Positions 61,900 through 64,000 of a stretch of 64,000 nt of DNA are shown piece by piece. A program made the position numbers and the translations under genes. A model generated the notes under the pieces. That model worked only from the letters and a program-made list of their open reading frames with translations, made no database searches and was not told where the DNA came from. The stretch's first letter is position 1. Each line of letters begins with the position of its first letter. The stretch is from Microbacterium forte (GTDB lineage: Bacteria > Actinomycetota > Actinomycetes > Actinomycetales > Microbacteriaceae), in assembly GCF_031885415.1 (NCBI RefSeq), contig NZ_CP116871.1:744001-808000 (forward strand). The letters run 5' to 3'.

Positions 61900-63263
61900 C
61901 GGATGACGTCGAAGTCGGCGCCCACGGCATCGAGCTTGGCGAGGAACTTCTCGTAGCCGCGGCTGAGGATGTCGACTCCCGACACCTTCGACTCGCCTTC
62001 GGCCGTCAGCGCCGCGATCACGTGGCTGTACCCGCCGCGCAGGTCGGGCACGACGATGTCTGCGGCGTGCAGCGGAGTCGGCCCGGTGATGACGGCCGCC
62101 TGCTCGAGGTCACGACGCGGCACGCGCCGCGGCCCGTCCTGCAGCCCTCGCGGGTGCACGACGATGTCGGCGCCCATCTTGACGAGTGCATCGGTGAAGC
62201 CGAGACGGTTCTCGTAGACCGTCTCGTGCACGACCGAGCGGCCGTTCGCCTGCGTCAGCGCCACGACGAGCGGCTGCTGCCAGTCGGTCATGAAGCCGGG
62301 GTGCACGTCGGTCTCGACGACGACGGGCTTGAGCTCGCCTTCGCGGCGGAAGAGGATGCCGTCCTCCTGGATGTCGAACCAGCCGCCCGCCTTGCGGAAG
62401 ATGTTGAGGAAGGTGAGCATCTCCTGCTGCTTGGCTCCGCCGACGAAGATCTCGCCGTCGGTGGCCAGCGCCGCGGATGCCCACGAGGCCGCCTCGTTGC
62501 GGTCGAAGATCGACCGGTGGTCGTAGCCGCGCAGTGTCTCGACGCCCTCGATGAGGATGACGCGGTTCGGCTCGTACGAGATGATCGCGCCCATCTTCTG
62601 CAGCACGGCGATCAGATCCATGATCTCGGGCTCGATGGCGGCGTTGCGCAGCTCGGTCGTCCCCTCGGCCCTGACCGCGGTCAGCAGCACCTGCTCGGTG
62701 GCACCCACGCTCGGGTACGGCAGGTGGATGTTGGCGCCGTGCAGGCGGGCTCCGCCCCTGGAGAGACGGATGCCGCTCGGCAGCTTCTCGACGATGGCGC
62801 CGAACTTGCGCAGTGCGTCGAGGTGGAAGTCGATCGGCCGGTCGCCGATGCGGCATCCGCCGAGGTCCGGGATGAATGCCTGACCGAGACGGTGCAGGAG
62901 CGGTCCGCAGAACAGGATCGGAATGCGGGAGGCACCGGCGTGGGCGTCGATCTCCTCGAAGTGGGCCGACTCGACATCGCTCGGGTCGAAGACGAGTGCA
63001 CCCGGCTCATCGCCGTCGGAGACCCGGACACCGTGCACCTCGAGCAGCGAGCGCACCACCGCGACATCGCTGATGGCCGGGACGTCGCGCAGCACGCTGA
63101 CGGTCTCACCGAGCAGCGAGGCGACCATCGCCTTGGTCGCGAGGTTCTTCGCTCCCTTGACGTCGACGCGGCCGCGCAGCGGGCGGCCTCCACGAATGGC
63201 GAGGACGTCACCGGTGAGTGGGGGGACTCCGTCCGGAAGAGCGTCGCGCACAGGTGTCGTCAT
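61896..63263 (-). CDS. murA: UDP-N-acetylglucosamine 1-carboxyvinyltransferase
   Basis: This 455-aa enzyme does the first committed step of peptidoglycan synthesis. The fosfomycin-target cysteine is present (Cys137 in DLGGCRIGDRP), as are KGAKNLATKAMVAS and VHPGFMTDWQQP. ATG 63263 is preceded by TGAGG. It leads the murA-plsC-gpsA-ddl operon, 65 bases downstream of leuD. Confidence 0.96.
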   Translation of the reverse strand: MTTPVRDALPDGVPPLTGDVLAIRGGRPLRGRVDVKGAKNLATKAMVASLLGETVSVLRDVPAISDVAVVRSLLEVHGVRVSDGDEPGALVFDPSDVESAHFEEIDAHAGASRIPILFCGPLLHRLGQAFIPDLGGCRIGDRPIDFHLDALRKFGAIVEKLPSGIRLSRGGARLHGANIHLPYPSVGATEQVLLTAVRAEGTTELRNAAIEPEIMDLIAVLQKMGAIISYEPNRVILIEGVETLRGYDHRSIFDRNEAASWASAALATDGEIFVGGAKQQEMLTFLNIFRKAGGWFDIQEDGILFRREGELKPVVVETDVHPGFMTDWQQPLVVALTQANGRSVVHETVYENRLGFTDALVKMGADIVVHPRGLQDGPRRVPRRDLEQAAVITGPTPLHAADIVVPDLRGGYSHVIAALTAEGESKVSGVDILSRGYEKFLAKLDAVGADFDVIR

Positions 63264-63328
63264 TCGGAGCCTCACTTCATTCAACGGAAATCGGGGCGGG
63301 GTCGCCCTCGGCTCCCCCGCCCCGCCGT

Positions 63329-63925
63329 TCAGTGAACGGGAAGGGTCCGGGGCCGCCACGACTCGCGACGGGCCTCGAACTGCGCGATCTTGTCTTCGTT
63401 GCGCAGCGTGAGCCCGATGTCATCGAGCCCTTCAAGGAGCCGCCATCTAGTGTAATCGTCGATCCCGAGGTCAGCCTGGATCTCACCGATCGACGCGACC
63501 CGCGCCTCGATGTCCACCGTGATGGAAGCCCCGGGATTCCGGTCGATCTCGGCCCAGATCCGCTCGAGATCCTCTTCCGAGATGGTCGCCGCGACGAGCC
63601 CCTGCTTGCCTGAGTTGCCCCGGAAGATGTCGGCGAAGCGCGGGCTCAGGACGACCGCGAACCCGAAGTCGCGCAGCGCCCAGACGGCGTGCTCTCGGCT
63701 CGATCCGGTGCCGAAGTCCGGTCCGGCGACGAGCACCGACGCCCCCTGGAAGGCGGGCTGGTTGAGCACGAACTCGGGGTCCTGGCGCCAGCCGTGGAAC
63801 AGCGCGTCCTCGAAGCCGGTCTTGGTGACCCGCTTGAGGAAGACGGCGGGGATGATCTGGTCGGTGTCGACGTTCGAGCGCTTCAGCGGAGCGGCGATAC
63901 CGGTGTGGGTGACGAACTTCTCCAT
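63329..63925 (-). CDS. leuD: 3-isopropylmalate dehydratase small subunit
   Basis: This 198-aa subunit completes the LeuCD isomerase of leucine synthesis. It has [35 protein letters not shown] and [18 protein letters not shown]. Its ATG is two bases after the leuC stop. Confidence 0.97.
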   Translation of the reverse strand: MEKFVTHTGIAAPLKRSNVDTDQIIPAVFLKRVTKTGFEDALFHGWRQDPEFVLNQPAFQGASVLVAGPDFGTGSSREHAVWALRDFGFAVVLSPRFADIFRGNSGKQGLVAATISEEDLERIWAEIDRNPGASITVDIEARVASIGEIQADLGIDDYTRWRLLEGLDDIGLTLRNEDKIAQFEARRESWRPRTLPVH

Positions 63926-63927
63926 GG

Positions 63928-64000
63928 TCAGACCTCCGCCATCTCGTTCAGGTCGCTGGGACTCGACAGCGTGCCGCGGATCGCGGTCGCCGCGGCGACC
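63928..64000 (-). CDS. leuC: 3-isopropylmalate dehydratase large subunit, C-terminal end only
   Basis: The minus-strand frame entering from the right edge reads [20 protein letters not shown] and stops at 63928. The [13 protein letters not shown] tail and direct linkage to leuD identify the C-terminus of LeuC. Only 24 residues are in the window. Confidence 0.85.
   Translation of the reverse strand, partial: VAAATAIRGTLSSPSDLNEMAEV

Noticed and set aside
1..64000. CRISPR arrays, tRNA or rRNA genes, insertion sequences
   Set aside because: Reading for regular direct repeats, cloverleaf-like sequence and transposase motifs gave none I could support. An integrase is also absent from the window.

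Overview
The window is high-GC actinobacterial DNA. The gene order on the right (murA-plsC-gpsA-ddl, DUF3515 next to thiL, recG-coaD-DUF177-rpmF-rnc-mutM-smc-ftsY, rpsP-KH-rimM-trmD, rplS-lepB-rnhB-DUF2469-yraN-comM-dprA) and the protein sequences suggest a Microbacteriaceae member, most likely Microbacterium. That assignment rests on family-level recognition, not on a search.

Two regions differ in character. Bases 1 to about 18,030 are accessory. They hold the edge of a PtpB-like phosphatase gene, then a copper-handling cluster (csoR, a CopZ-like chaperone, a CPH-type P1B ATPase, DUF6153, DUF305 lipoprotein, F510_1955-type beta-propeller lipoprotein) bracketed by two near-identical quasi-palindromes in inverted orientation. 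A defence-type block follows, mostly on the minus strand: an unrecognised helical protein, a 1287-aa trypsin-NACHT-RelA/SpoT-like fusion with an overlapping Trypco1 gene, a BcgI-like restriction-modification pair (nuclease-methylase plus specificity subunit), a small HEPN-like ORF, and a two-gene CBASS locus (CD-NTase with AGS-C sensor plus SLATT two-TM effector). The block ends inside dprA, which is cut off after its SLNTAG motif. This points to an integrated element whose other end lies left of the window.

Bases 18,030 to 64,000 are core chromosome: DNA uptake and processing (truncated dprA, comM, yraN), rnhB, lepB and rplS; map; the rpsP-khpA-rimM-trmD operon; a glycerol operon (glpD-glpF-glpK) beside a SorC-type regulator; a divergent LysR/EamA pair; ffh, a sigma factor with a membrane partner, lipB-lipA, ftsY, smc; a two-GNAT plus ABC-exporter operon preceded by a 34-codon leader ORF; then mutM, rnc, rpmF, coaD, recG, rsmD, thiL, ddl, gpsA, plsC, murA, leuD and the end of leuC.

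The strongest candidate for a poorly described system is the 7036-11191 operon. One polypeptide joins a trypsin-like domain, a NACHT NTPase and a complete but catalytically altered RelA/SpoT module (dead HD fold, synthetase fold with swapped active-site residues, TGS domain). It is translationally coupled to a Trypco1 protein. The layout suggests a STAND-type sensor whose output, or input, is an alarmone-synthetase-like or tRNA-sensing module.
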